From the NCBI GenBank assembly GCA_021814735.1, contig JAKAHX010000096.1:1-6515 (forward strand): a stretch of 6,515 nt of DNA, written 5' to 3'. This document shows positions 1-4,692 of this stretch, one piece after another (position 1 is the first letter of the stretch; each line of letters opens with the position of its first letter). The DNA is from Chloroflexota bacterium (GTDB taxonomy: Bacteria; Chloroflexota; Limnocylindria; Limnocylindrales; CSP1-4). Made by a program: the position numbers and the translations under genes. The notes beneath the pieces were generated by a model, which was given only the letters and a program-made list of their open reading frames with translations, was not told where the DNA came from and did no database searches.

Positions 1-178
1 GCTTCTCGAATCGATGCTCGCCACACGACGCGCATTTCGCACGCACGAGCCCCCGGACGCGTTCGCATAGACGCGTCGCCGGATCCGGCTGGCATTCAGC
101 GTCGCCCCGCGCTCGCCTGGTGAACGTTGGTCAAGGCCCGAGGACCCCGGGGATCCTCGCGACCTGCGCCCCTACGCG
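1..178. other. left-edge region without a confirmed gene
   Basis: I can support no gene here. The three plus-strand frames hold only short open stretches: one stops at 68-70, one at 121-123, and the third is open but has no recognisable content. On the minus strand one frame encodes a CxxC-containing stretch (see findings), but the window edge cuts it after about 15 residues from the nearest possible start. GC content in the first 70 bases looks lower than in the genes, which fits an intergenic segment or a gene terminus. No tRNA, hairpin or T-rich terminator was seen. Confidence 0.5.
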
Positions 179-304
179 CCGAGGCGGTCGCCGGAGGCGC
201 TGGGACGTTCGACGCACGTGCCGGGGCGTTCGCCGGACGCGCTGGGACGTTCGCCGGCCGCTCTGGGACGTTCGCCGGACGCACCGAGGCGGTCGCCGGC
301 CGCG
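179..304. repeat. 21-bp tandem repeat, six imperfect units, upstream of kamA
   Basis: Six contiguous 21-bp units begin at 179, 200, 221, 242, 263 and 284. The core of most units reads gGACGTTCGCCGGacgc, with variants such as gaggcggtcgcc in the first and last units. Units 4 and 5 differ at only two positions. A seventh, poorly matching segment may follow at 305-325. The frame upstream of kamA is open through the array, where it would read a seven-residue repeat of the GTFAGRx type. I infer that this is untranslated, because a promoter-like box and a strong ribosome binding site lie downstream. A 21-bp period equals two turns of B-DNA, so each unit presents the same helical face. Confidence 0.85.
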
Positions 305-361
305 CCCCGGGCCAGCGGGTGCCGGCCGTGCCGGCGGGGGGCACGCGGCCGACCGCCGTGC

Positions 362-371
362 GCTACCATCG
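362..371 (+). promoter_or_regulatory. candidate -10 promoter box for kamA (TACCAT)
   Basis: GCTACCATCG contains a TAnnnT-type hexamer, TACCAT, at 364-369, in one of the few AT-containing patches of the upstream region. The same CTACCATC core followed by nGTG lies just upstream of the minus-strand SirB1-like gene, and a variant, GCTAGCCTCG, precedes the small plus-strand gene. No convincing -35 hexamer is visible. If used, transcription would start near 376 and leave a leader of about 114 nt containing the inverted repeat and both 16-bp tandem repeats. The assignment rests on recurrence within this window only. Confidence 0.35.
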
Positions 372-386
372 GTGTTCCATTCAGAC

Positions 387-403
387 TGCATACGGGCTAT
401 GCA
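387..403. promoter_or_regulatory. 6-bp inverted repeat TGCATA-CGGGC-TATGCA
   Basis: TGCATA (387-392) and TATGCA (398-403) are perfect inverted copies separated by five bases. They form an AT-richer island in GC-rich surroundings, between the candidate -10 box and the start of kamA. The element could be an operator half-site pair or a small hairpin in the leader. An alternative promoter reading (TTCCAT at 375-380, TATGCA at 398-403, 17-bp spacer) matches consensus poorly. No function can be assigned. Confidence 0.35.
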
Positions 404-412
404 TCGGCGCCT

Positions 413-453
413 CGTGCCGGTGGCGTCCCGTGCCGGTGGCGTCCCGTGCCGGT
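413..453. repeat. 16-bp tandem repeat, two exact copies plus a partial third
   Basis: The unit CGTGCCGGTGGCGTCC occurs exactly at 413-428 and 429-444. The first nine bases of a third copy follow at 445-453. The array sits immediately upstream of a second, unrelated 16-bp tandem duplication. A 16-bp period is not a multiple of three, so copy-number changes would break any reading frame through it. This supports placing the start of the kamA coding region downstream, at 490. Confidence 0.85.
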
Positions 454-457
454 CGCG

Positions 458-489
458 CAGGAGGTTCACGGAGCAGGAGGTTCACGGAG
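458..489 (+). promoter_or_regulatory. duplicated Shine-Dalgarno segment before kamA
   Basis: The 16-bp sequence CAGGAGGTTCACGGAG occurs twice back to back, at 458-473 and 474-489. Each copy carries a perfect AGGAGG (459-464 and 475-480). The second copy is followed directly by the ATG at 490, giving a nine-base spacing that is near ideal. The first copy is followed by CAG instead of a start codon, so its Shine-Dalgarno has no start at the matching distance. This site decides the kamA start. Confidence 0.8.
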
Positions 490-2064
490 ATGGACGGCAG
501 CAAGCTCGCGCCTGGCGCGGTCGCCCACGTGACGGGCCGCGACGACGACGCGCCCTTCGTGAACCAGCGCGACCCCGCGCGGCGCCTGGGGCCTGACGGT
601 CGACCGGCGGTCAGTCGGCGCGCTCCCATCTGGGCGGACGTGCCCGACGAGCAGTGGAACGACTGGCGCTGGCAGCTCTCACACCGGGTCAACTCGCTCG
701 AGGAGATCGCGCAGGTGCTGAACCTGACCGACGACGAGCGGGAGGGGCTGAGCGCGCCCGAGAAGTTTCGCGTCGACATCACGCCGTACTTCGCGAGCCT
801 TATCGACCCGGACGACCCCGACGACCCCATCCGCCGCCAGGTCATCCCGACGGGCCGCGAGCTCCGGGCCTTCACCGGGATGATGGAGGATTCGCTCGCC
901 GAGGACCGCCATTCGCCCGTCCCTGGCCTGGTCCACCGCTACCCGGACCGCGTCCTGATGCTGGTGACCACCCAGTGCGCCAGCTACTGCCGGTACTGCA
1001 CGCGGTCCCGCATGGTCGGTGACCCCACCCAGAACTTCAACCGTCGCGAGCACGAGGCGCAGCTGGAGTACATCCGGCGCACGCCCCAGATCCGGGACGT
1101 GCTGATCTCGGGCGGCGATGGCCTGACCCTGGCCCCGAAGCTCCTCGAGCAGGTCATCCGCGACCTCCGCGAGATCCCCCACGTGGAGATCATCCGGATC
1201 GGCAGCCGCGTACCCGTCTTCATGCCCCAGCGCATCGACGATGAGCTGTGCGACATGCTGCAGAAGTACCACCCGGTCTGGCTGAACATCCACGTGAACC
1301 ACCCCAACGAGATCACCCCCGAGCTGGCGCGTGCCTGCGACCGGCTGACCCGGGCGGGCGTGCCCCTCGGCAACCAGTCGGTGCTCCTGGCGGGCATCAA
1401 CGACTGCGTGCACATCCAGCGCGATCTGGTCCAGAAGCTGGTCGAGATCCGGGTCCGCCCCTACTACCTCTACCAGTGCGATCTCGTCGAGGGGGCCGGG
1501 CACTTCCGGACGCCGGTGGGGAAGGGCGTGGAGATCATCGAGGGGCTGCGCGGACACACGTCGGGCTTCGCGGTGCCCACCTACATGATCGACGCCCCCG
1601 GTGGTGGCGGGAAGATCCCGGTGATGCCCAACTACCTGATCAGCTACTCCGACCACAAGGTCGTGCTGCGGAACTACGAGGGCTACATCACCACCTACGA
1701 GGAACCCCAGGAGTACACACCGCACGACCGGTCGAAGTGCCGGTACTGCCAGCACCAGCGGCCGGAACCGGGCCAGAAGGGCGTGACGGCGCTCCTCGAC
1801 GGCGATTCGATGTGGATCGAGCCGGCCGGCTTCACCGAGCTCCATGCGCGCGGTGCCACCGGCGCACATCGCCTGCAGGATCCGTCGAAGTGGGTGCCGC
1901 TGGGGGTCGGCCCCATCGAGGGTCGACAGGCGCGGCCCGCGCTGGAGACTGGCCTGGAGCCCGGATCGGCGAGCGGGCGGGCGACCGGCCCGGATGACGA
2001 GCACGCCGGGGCCGCCACCGACGCGGCGGGCACGCATCCTGGCGGGACGGCCGGCGAAGACTGA
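490..2064 (+). CDS. kamA: KamA family radical SAM lysine 2,3-aminomutase
   Basis: The 524-residue protein is predicted to interconvert L-lysine and L-beta-lysine using a [4Fe-4S] cluster, S-adenosylmethionine and PLP in the cytoplasm. The radical SAM motif is C163-x3-C167-x2-C170, followed by T171-R172. Compared with the Clostridium subterminale enzyme recalled from memory, the spacing is nearly indel-free from the cluster to the PLP site. The PLP lysine is K375 in a DAPGGGGK motif. The two aspartates that bind the lysine side-chain amine, D331 (YQCDL) and D368, are both kept, which favours lysine over glutamate as substrate. R172 matches the carboxylate-binding arginine. Zinc-site cysteines C306, C417 and C420 are visible, but one family cysteine appears displaced or missing. 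The start is the ATG after a strong AGGAGG; the open frame back to a TTG at 127 crosses repeats and is rejected. A tail of about 68 residues, rich in Gly, Ala and acidic residues, extends past the usual end near residue 455. No beta-lysine acetyltransferase (ablB) is adjacent, so the physiological role is open. Confidence 0.92.
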   Translation: MDGSKLAPGAVAHVTGRDDDAPFVNQRDPARRLGPDGRPAVSRRAPIWADVPDEQWNDWRWQLSHRVNSLEEIAQVLNLTDDEREGLSAPEKFRVDITPYFASLIDPDDPDDPIRRQVIPTGRELRAFTGMMEDSLAEDRHSPVPGLVHRYPDRVLMLVTTQCASYCRYCTRSRMVGDPTQNFNRREHEAQLEYIRRTPQIRDVLISGGDGLTLAPKLLEQVIRDLREIPHVEIIRIGSRVPVFMPQRIDDELCDMLQKYHPVWLNIHVNHPNEITPELARACDRLTRAGVPLGNQSVLLAGINDCVHIQRDLVQKLVEIRVRPYYLYQCDLVEGAGHFRTPVGKGVEIIEGLRGHTSGFAVPTYMIDAPGGGGKIPVMPNYLISYSDHKVVLRNYEGYITTYEEPQEYTPHDRSKCRYCQHQRPEPGQKGVTALLDGDSMWIEPAGFTELHARGATGAHRLQDPSKWVPLGVGPIEGRQARPALETGLEPGSASGRATGPDDEHAGAATDAAGTHPGGTAGED

Positions 2065-2070
2065 CAACGG

Positions 2071-2102
2071 GGGCGCCTAGTGCGGCGTCAGGGGAGGCGC
2101 CC
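2071..2102 (+). terminator. GC-rich hairpin just after kamA
   Basis: GGGCGCCT (2071-2078) pairs perfectly with AGGCGCCC (2095-2102), giving an 8-bp stem with a 16-base loop, starting six bases after the kamA stop codon. No T-tract follows, so it is not a classical intrinsic terminator. It could be a weak terminator, a transcript 3'-end stabiliser or an attenuator ahead of the next gene on the same strand. Confidence 0.4.
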
Positions 2103-2151
2103 GTGAGCGAACTCCCCCGGCGTCGCTTCGGAGGCGGTTCGTGCCAGCGGG

Positions 2152-2193
2152 CCGGTGCCCCCGGGCTGGTGCCCCCGGGCCGCTGCCCGCGGG
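2152..2193. repeat. 14-bp tandem repeat, three units, between kamA and the oxidoreductase gene
   Basis: Three adjacent 14-bp units lie at 2152-2165 (CCGGTGCCCCCGGG), 2166-2179 (CTGGTGCCCCCGGG) and 2180-2193 (CCGCTGCCCGCGGG). The first two differ at a single base; the third is more diverged. The array lies within the 180-bp spacer before the next gene, which has no other strong feature except a hairpin, a 12-bp palindrome and a ribosome binding site. Confidence 0.75.
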
Positions 2194-2215
2194 GCGGTGA
2201 GCTGGAGACACGCGG

Positions 2216-2227
2216 GCGGGCGCCCGC
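2216..2227. promoter_or_regulatory. 12-bp perfect palindrome before the oxidoreductase gene
   Basis: GCGGGCGCCCGC is its own reverse complement and lies 17 bases ahead of the start codon at 2245. It could be an operator or simply a product of the extreme GC content; in a G/C-only background such palindromes are not rare. Copies of GCTGGAG flank it at 2201-2207 and 2226-2232. Confidence 0.2.
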
Positions 2228-2230
2228 TGG

Positions 2231-2237
2231 AGGGAGG
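2231..2237 (+). promoter_or_regulatory. ribosome binding site fixing the oxidoreductase start
   Basis: AGGGAGG lies seven bases ahead of the ATG at 2245, a good Shine-Dalgarno match and spacing. It selects this ATG over the in-frame GTG at 2155, which would add a 30-residue leader translated from the 14-bp repeat region and unlike any luciferase-like protein start. Confidence 0.7.
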
Positions 2238-2244
2238 CTGGGAG

Positions 2245-3186
2245 ATGCCCGGACTGCGGCTCGGCGTCCTGCTGTGGGCCCAGGCCACGCCGTGGGGGCC
2301 GATGCTCGACGCGGCACAGCGCGTGGACGCGCTCGGCTACGACCACCTGTGGACGTGGGATCACGTGTACGCCATCTACGGCGACCCCTACCAGGACTAC
2401 TTCGAGGGGCCCAGCGTGCTGGCTGCGTGGGCCGTGGCCACCAGGCGCGTGCGGCTCGGCCTGCTGGTCGGCGCGAACACGTTCCGCAACCCGGGTCTGT
2501 ACGCCAAGCAGGTCGCCACGCTCGACCACGTCAGTGGCGGGAGGGCCATCGCCGGCCTGGGCGCCGCATGGTTCGACCTGGAGCACCACGCACACGGGAT
2601 CGCGTTCGGGAGCGGGTTCGGCGAACGGCTGGACTGGCTCCACGAGTCCGTGGGGCTGGTCCGCCGGATCCTGGACGGCGAGACGGTCACGCACCACGGG
2701 CCCCGTTACGACTTCGACGAGGTGCGACACCATCCGCTGCCGGTCCAGCGGCACCTGCCGATCATGATCGGCGGCGAGGGTGAGCGGAAGACGCTCCGCA
2801 CGGTCGCCACGTACGCCGATATGTGGAACGCATCGTCGGGGAACCTCGAGCGGTTGCGTCACAAGGACGCGGTACTGCGACGGCACTGTGCCGATGTCGG
2901 GCGCGACGAATCGGCGATCGAGCGAACGGTCTCCTGCAAGCTCGTGATCCGCGACGATCCCGCCGAGGCGCGCCGCGTCTACGCCGCGCAGCTGGAGCAC
3001 AACCGCTGCCCCTGGTCCGAGGGGGACGACGTGTGGCTTGGAACGCCGGCGCAGATCGCCGAGCGGCTGCGCGCCTTCCGGGACGTGGGGTTCTCCACCC
3101 TCATCCCCGAGATGCCGGCCCCCTACGACGTCGAGACGCTCGAGCGGCTGATCGGCGAGGTCAAGCCGATGGTGGACGCCGGCTGA
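2245..3186 (+). CDS. LLM class flavin/F420-dependent oxidoreductase
   Basis: The 313-residue protein is a luciferase-like monooxygenase-fold (TIM barrel) oxidoreductase of the type that usually uses coenzyme F420, less often FMN. The family pattern is clear: strand 1 near residues 4-10 (LRLGVLL), LGYDHLWTWDH at 30-40, VRLGLLVGANTFRNP at 69-83, the LDHVSGGRAIAGLGAAWF segment at 93-110, then EHHAHGIAFG, and the PIMIGGEGERKTLR segment (residues 172-185), which in this fold contacts the cofactor phosphate. Length is typical (about 290-330). The ATG has a good ribosome binding site seven bases upstream. It follows kamA on the same strand across 180 bp that hold a hairpin and repeats, so co-transcription is uncertain. 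The substrate cannot be told from sequence, and the choice between F420 and FMN is an inference from resemblance to F420-type members. No truncation or missing motif was seen. Confidence 0.9.
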   Translation: MPGLRLGVLLWAQATPWGPMLDAAQRVDALGYDHLWTWDHVYAIYGDPYQDYFEGPSVLAAWAVATRRVRLGLLVGANTFRNPGLYAKQVATLDHVSGGRAIAGLGAAWFDLEHHAHGIAFGSGFGERLDWLHESVGLVRRILDGETVTHHGPRYDFDEVRHHPLPVQRHLPIMIGGEGERKTLRTVATYADMWNASSGNLERLRHKDAVLRRHCADVGRDESAIERTVSCKLVIRDDPAEARRVYAAQLEHNRCPWSEGDDVWLGTPAQIAERLRAFRDVGFSTLIPEMPAPYDVETLERLIGEVKPMVDAG

Positions 3187-3198
3187 CCGCGCCCGGCC

Positions 3199-4095
3199 CT
3201 AGTTGCGACGGCCTCCGAAGATGGCGCGGGCGATCAGGACGTCCTCGCGGTCGGACGCCCCGGGCGTCTCCTCCAGGTAGCGGTCGAGCCCGCGCACCGC
3301 GTCGCTGAAGCGACCGCACCGCCCGTAGAGCAGCGCGCGGTCGCGGCGGAGCGCCGGGTCGTCCGGATCGAGGATCACGAGCAGTTCCAGCACCGCCAGC
3401 GCCGGAGCCCACTCCCTGCGGGAGAGGTAGATCCCGCGCAGGTTGCCGAGCAGCCGGGCGACGATCTCCCGCCGGGTGGCGGGCCGGAGCATGGAGCGGC
3501 GCAGCGGGACCGCCCGCCCCAGCGCGTCGCGCATCAGCGCTTCGCAGTCCTCTTCCGAAAGCGTCCGCCCGCCGCCGTACGGGTCGATCAGGCGTCCCTC
3601 CGGACCCCCCACGATGAAGTGGCCGGGCAGCCCGATCCCGTAGAGCGGCAGCCCCAGCCGCCAGCCGACCTCCAGTTCGAGCACGCCGAGCGCGATGGGC
3701 AGGCCCTGGCGCCGGCGGATCACGTCGGACAGGTACGTGTGGCCGGGCTCCCACGCGTCGCGCGACGCGCCGCGCAGGCCCAGCTCCTCGTACAGCACGT
3801 GGTGGAGGCCGTCGAGGATCACCTCCAACTCGGCGGTACTGCGGATCCCGCTGTCAGGGCGGGCCGCACCGCCCAGCCCGGGCGGCAACTCGCTCCGGAC
3901 GCGTTCGGCCAGCAGGTCCAGCTCGTCGTGGAGCGCGCGGGAACTGGCGCCGGGATCCGCCTCGGCGGCAATGCACGCGCACGCGGTGGCAAGGTCGATG
4001 TAGGGATCCGGGAGCGCCATGACCTCGGCGAAGCGCACGCGCGTCGCGGGCAGGCGCGGGGCGCGCCGTGGATCGCGCGGGGACGGCTCGGGCAT
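3199..4095 (-). CDS. SirB1 family transglutaminase-like protein with TPR tail
   Basis: This 298-residue protein resembles the SirB1 family (Transglut_core2 plus tetratricopeptide repeats, as in E. coli YchA). Residues about 20-110 form a helical N-terminal part (FAEVMALPDPYIDLA). Residues 119-176 carry the family hallmark: YLSDVIRRRQGLPIALGVLE, then RLGLPLYGIGLPGHF, then LIDPYGGG. Of a transglutaminase triad I see H159 (PGHF) and D171 (IDPY), but no cysteine at the expected site ahead of them, so catalysis is doubtful. Residues about 205-277 look like two TPR units (ending GRFSDAVRGLDRYLEETPGA). The start at 4095 has no Shine-Dalgarno but lies seven bases after a TACCAT box, as expected for a leaderless mRNA; the frame continues upstream to a TTG near 4212, but those 39 residues look like noncoding DNA. 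It ends 12 bp from the convergent oxidoreductase gene. The cellular role of the family is not well established. Confidence 0.85.
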   Translation of the reverse strand: MPEPSPRDPRRAPRLPATRVRFAEVMALPDPYIDLATACACIAAEADPGASSRALHDELDLLAERVRSELPPGLGGAARPDSGIRSTAELEVILDGLHHVLYEELGLRGASRDAWEPGHTYLSDVIRRRQGLPIALGVLELEVGWRLGLPLYGIGLPGHFIVGGPEGRLIDPYGGGRTLSEEDCEALMRDALGRAVPLRRSMLRPATRREIVARLLGNLRGIYLSRREWAPALAVLELLVILDPDDPALRRDRALLYGRCGRFSDAVRGLDRYLEETPGASDREDVLIARAIFGGRRN

Positions 4096-4102
4096 GGCAC
4101 GG

Positions 4103-4108
4103 ATGGTA
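4103..4108 (-). promoter_or_regulatory. candidate -10 box for leaderless transcription of the SirB1-like gene
   Basis: On the minus strand TACCAT is followed by seven bases (CCGTGCC) and then the ATG at 4095, so transcription starting about seven bases past the hexamer would begin at the A of the start codon. The surrounding CTACCATCCGTG matches CTACCATCGGTG upstream of kamA at 11 of 12 positions. The lack of a Shine-Dalgarno supports a leaderless message. No clear -35 element was found. Confidence 0.45.
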
Positions 4109-4151
4109 GGCGAGCACGGACGAGTCTGCCGCGCGCCGGGCGCCGCACCGG

Positions 4152-4175
4152 GGCGTGCTGCAGGCGTGCTAGCCT
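4152..4175 (+). promoter_or_regulatory. candidate promoter with 11-bp-spaced direct repeat before the small gene
   Basis: GGCGTGCT occurs at 4152-4159 and again at 4163-4170, an 11-bp offset close to one helical turn, so a protein could contact both on the same DNA face. The second copy overlaps TAGCCT (4170-4175), a TAnnnT hexamer within GCTAGCCTCG, which matches the kamA box GCTACCATCG at 8 of 10 positions. A start near 4182 would leave a leader of about 36 nt with a Shine-Dalgarno. The site lies in the divergent intergenic region, so a bound regulator could affect both genes. Confidence 0.35.
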
Positions 4176-4200
4176 CGCTGGCGCCCATCCCGAGCCGATC

Positions 4201-4206
4201 GAGGAG
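4201..4206 (+). promoter_or_regulatory. ribosome binding site of the small uncharacterised gene
   Basis: GAGGAG lies 5 bases ahead of a TTG at 4212 and 11 bases ahead of an ATG at 4218 in the same frame. The two starts differ by only two residues (Met-Pro). I chose the ATG because ATG is the stronger codon, although the TTG spacing is closer to ideal. Confidence 0.55.
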
Positions 4207-4217
4207 CCGCATTGCCC

Positions 4218-4634
4218 ATGCTGAACCTGCGCGACGTTCCCGACCTGCCGGATCCCGGGATCCGCCCCCCGGTGATCGCGGAGTCGGGCGACCCGTTCGC
4301 GGCGCTCCGGGTCGTCCATCTCGTCGCGCGCATCCCGCGCGGGCGTCCGGTCCGGATCCGCGACATTGTCGACGAGCTCAACGCCCGGTGGCTGGACTGG
4401 TCGTTCGATCGCCGCGTCGTCCTCGACGCGATCCTCCAGCTGCAGGCGAACTGGATGGCCGACTACCGGAGCGTGGACGGGATCCAGCTCGGGTCCGACG
4501 CCTATGGTCCTACCGTCACGGTCGAGGACACGAGCCGCGTCGACCCCTGGATGGTGCTGCAGGCGCGGGCACTCGCGGCGGCCTGCCAGGAGCGGCTCCG
4601 CGAGTTCGCCCGCGGCACGGGCGACGTGCCGTGA
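4218..4634 (+). CDS. uncharacterised 138-residue protein, possible winged-helix fold
   Basis: I do not recognise this family. The protein has a proline-rich start (residues 8-18), then a stretch compatible with a winged helix-turn-helix: a helix at about 27-38 (FAALRVVHLVAR), a second at 46-60 (VRIRDIVDELNARWL), a third at 64-80 (DRRVVLDAILQLQANWM), then short beta-prone segments at 87-104 that could form a wing. A final helix covers about 112-132. There is no signal peptide, membrane segment, cysteine pair or visible catalytic motif. Codon use matches its neighbours, with GC-rich third positions, and a good ribosome binding site precedes it, so I regard it as a real gene. It lies 54 bp before the class IV aminotransferase on the same strand, linked by overlapping stop and start codons, which suggests co-expression. 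A role as DNA-binding regulator is a weak structural guess. Confidence 0.75.
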   Translation: MLNLRDVPDLPDPGIRPPVIAESGDPFAALRVVHLVARIPRGRPVRIRDIVDELNARWLDWSFDRRVVLDAILQLQANWMADYRSVDGIQLGSDAYGPTVTVEDTSRVDPWMVLQARALAAACQERLREFARGTGDVP

Positions 4635-4672
4635 TGGGCGGGTTCGCCCGAGGCGCGGTGGCCGTCCCGTGA
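4634..4672 (+). CDS. possible 12-residue coupling mini-ORF 1
   Basis: The stop codon of the small gene (TGA, 4632-4634) overlaps an ATG at 4634 as TGATG. This ATG opens a 12-codon frame (MGGFARGAVAVP) ending at TGA 4670-4672, which itself overlaps the next ATG. There is no separate ribosome binding site, so reinitiation by terminating ribosomes would be the route. It may equally be an accidental product of repeats. Confidence 0.25.
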   Translation: MGGFARGAVAVP

Positions 4673-4692
4673 TGGGCGGGGTGGCCCGGTGA
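4672..4692 (+). CDS. possible 6-residue coupling mini-ORF 2
   Basis: The ATG at 4672 overlaps the stop of the preceding mini-ORF (TGATG) and opens a six-codon frame (MGGVAR) ending at TGA 4690-4692. That stop overlaps the GTG at 4689, the most upstream start of the aminotransferase, in the GTGA arrangement typical of translational coupling. The sequence around this ATG duplicates that around mini-ORF 1, 38 bases upstream. Confidence 0.25.
   Translation: MGGVAR

Noticed and set aside
179..304. CRISPR array
   Set aside because: The 21-bp units are contiguous, with no spacers between them, and are imperfect; this is a tandem repeat.
127..489. 121-residue N-terminal extension of KamA from a TTG start
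   Set aside because: It would translate the 21-bp and 16-bp repeats, has no good ribosome binding site, and contains a promoter-like box. A perfect AGGAGG nine bases before the ATG at 490 gives a family-like length.
679..2067. Long open frame antisense to kamA (462 codons)
   Set aside because: Extreme GC content leaves stop codons rare on the antisense strand. The translation has no recognisable motif, while the plus strand encodes a clearly conserved enzyme.
2155..2244. 30-residue N-terminal extension of the oxidoreductase from GTG 2155
   Set aside because: It is encoded by the 14-bp repeat tract, has no family similarity, and the ATG at 2245 has a proper ribosome binding site.
490..3186. 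kamA and the oxidoreductase as a beta-amino-acid pathway operon
   Set aside because: The 180-bp spacer contains a hairpin and repeats, and no established pathway links the two families.
3187..3198. Bidirectional terminator between the convergent genes
   Set aside because: Only 12 GC-only bases separate the two stop codons and I see no stem with a T-tract.
4096..4212. 39-residue N-terminal extension of the SirB1-like protein
   Set aside because: The segment overlaps the divergent promoter region, starts at a TTG and has noncoding-like composition. The ATG at 4095 fits a leaderless start.
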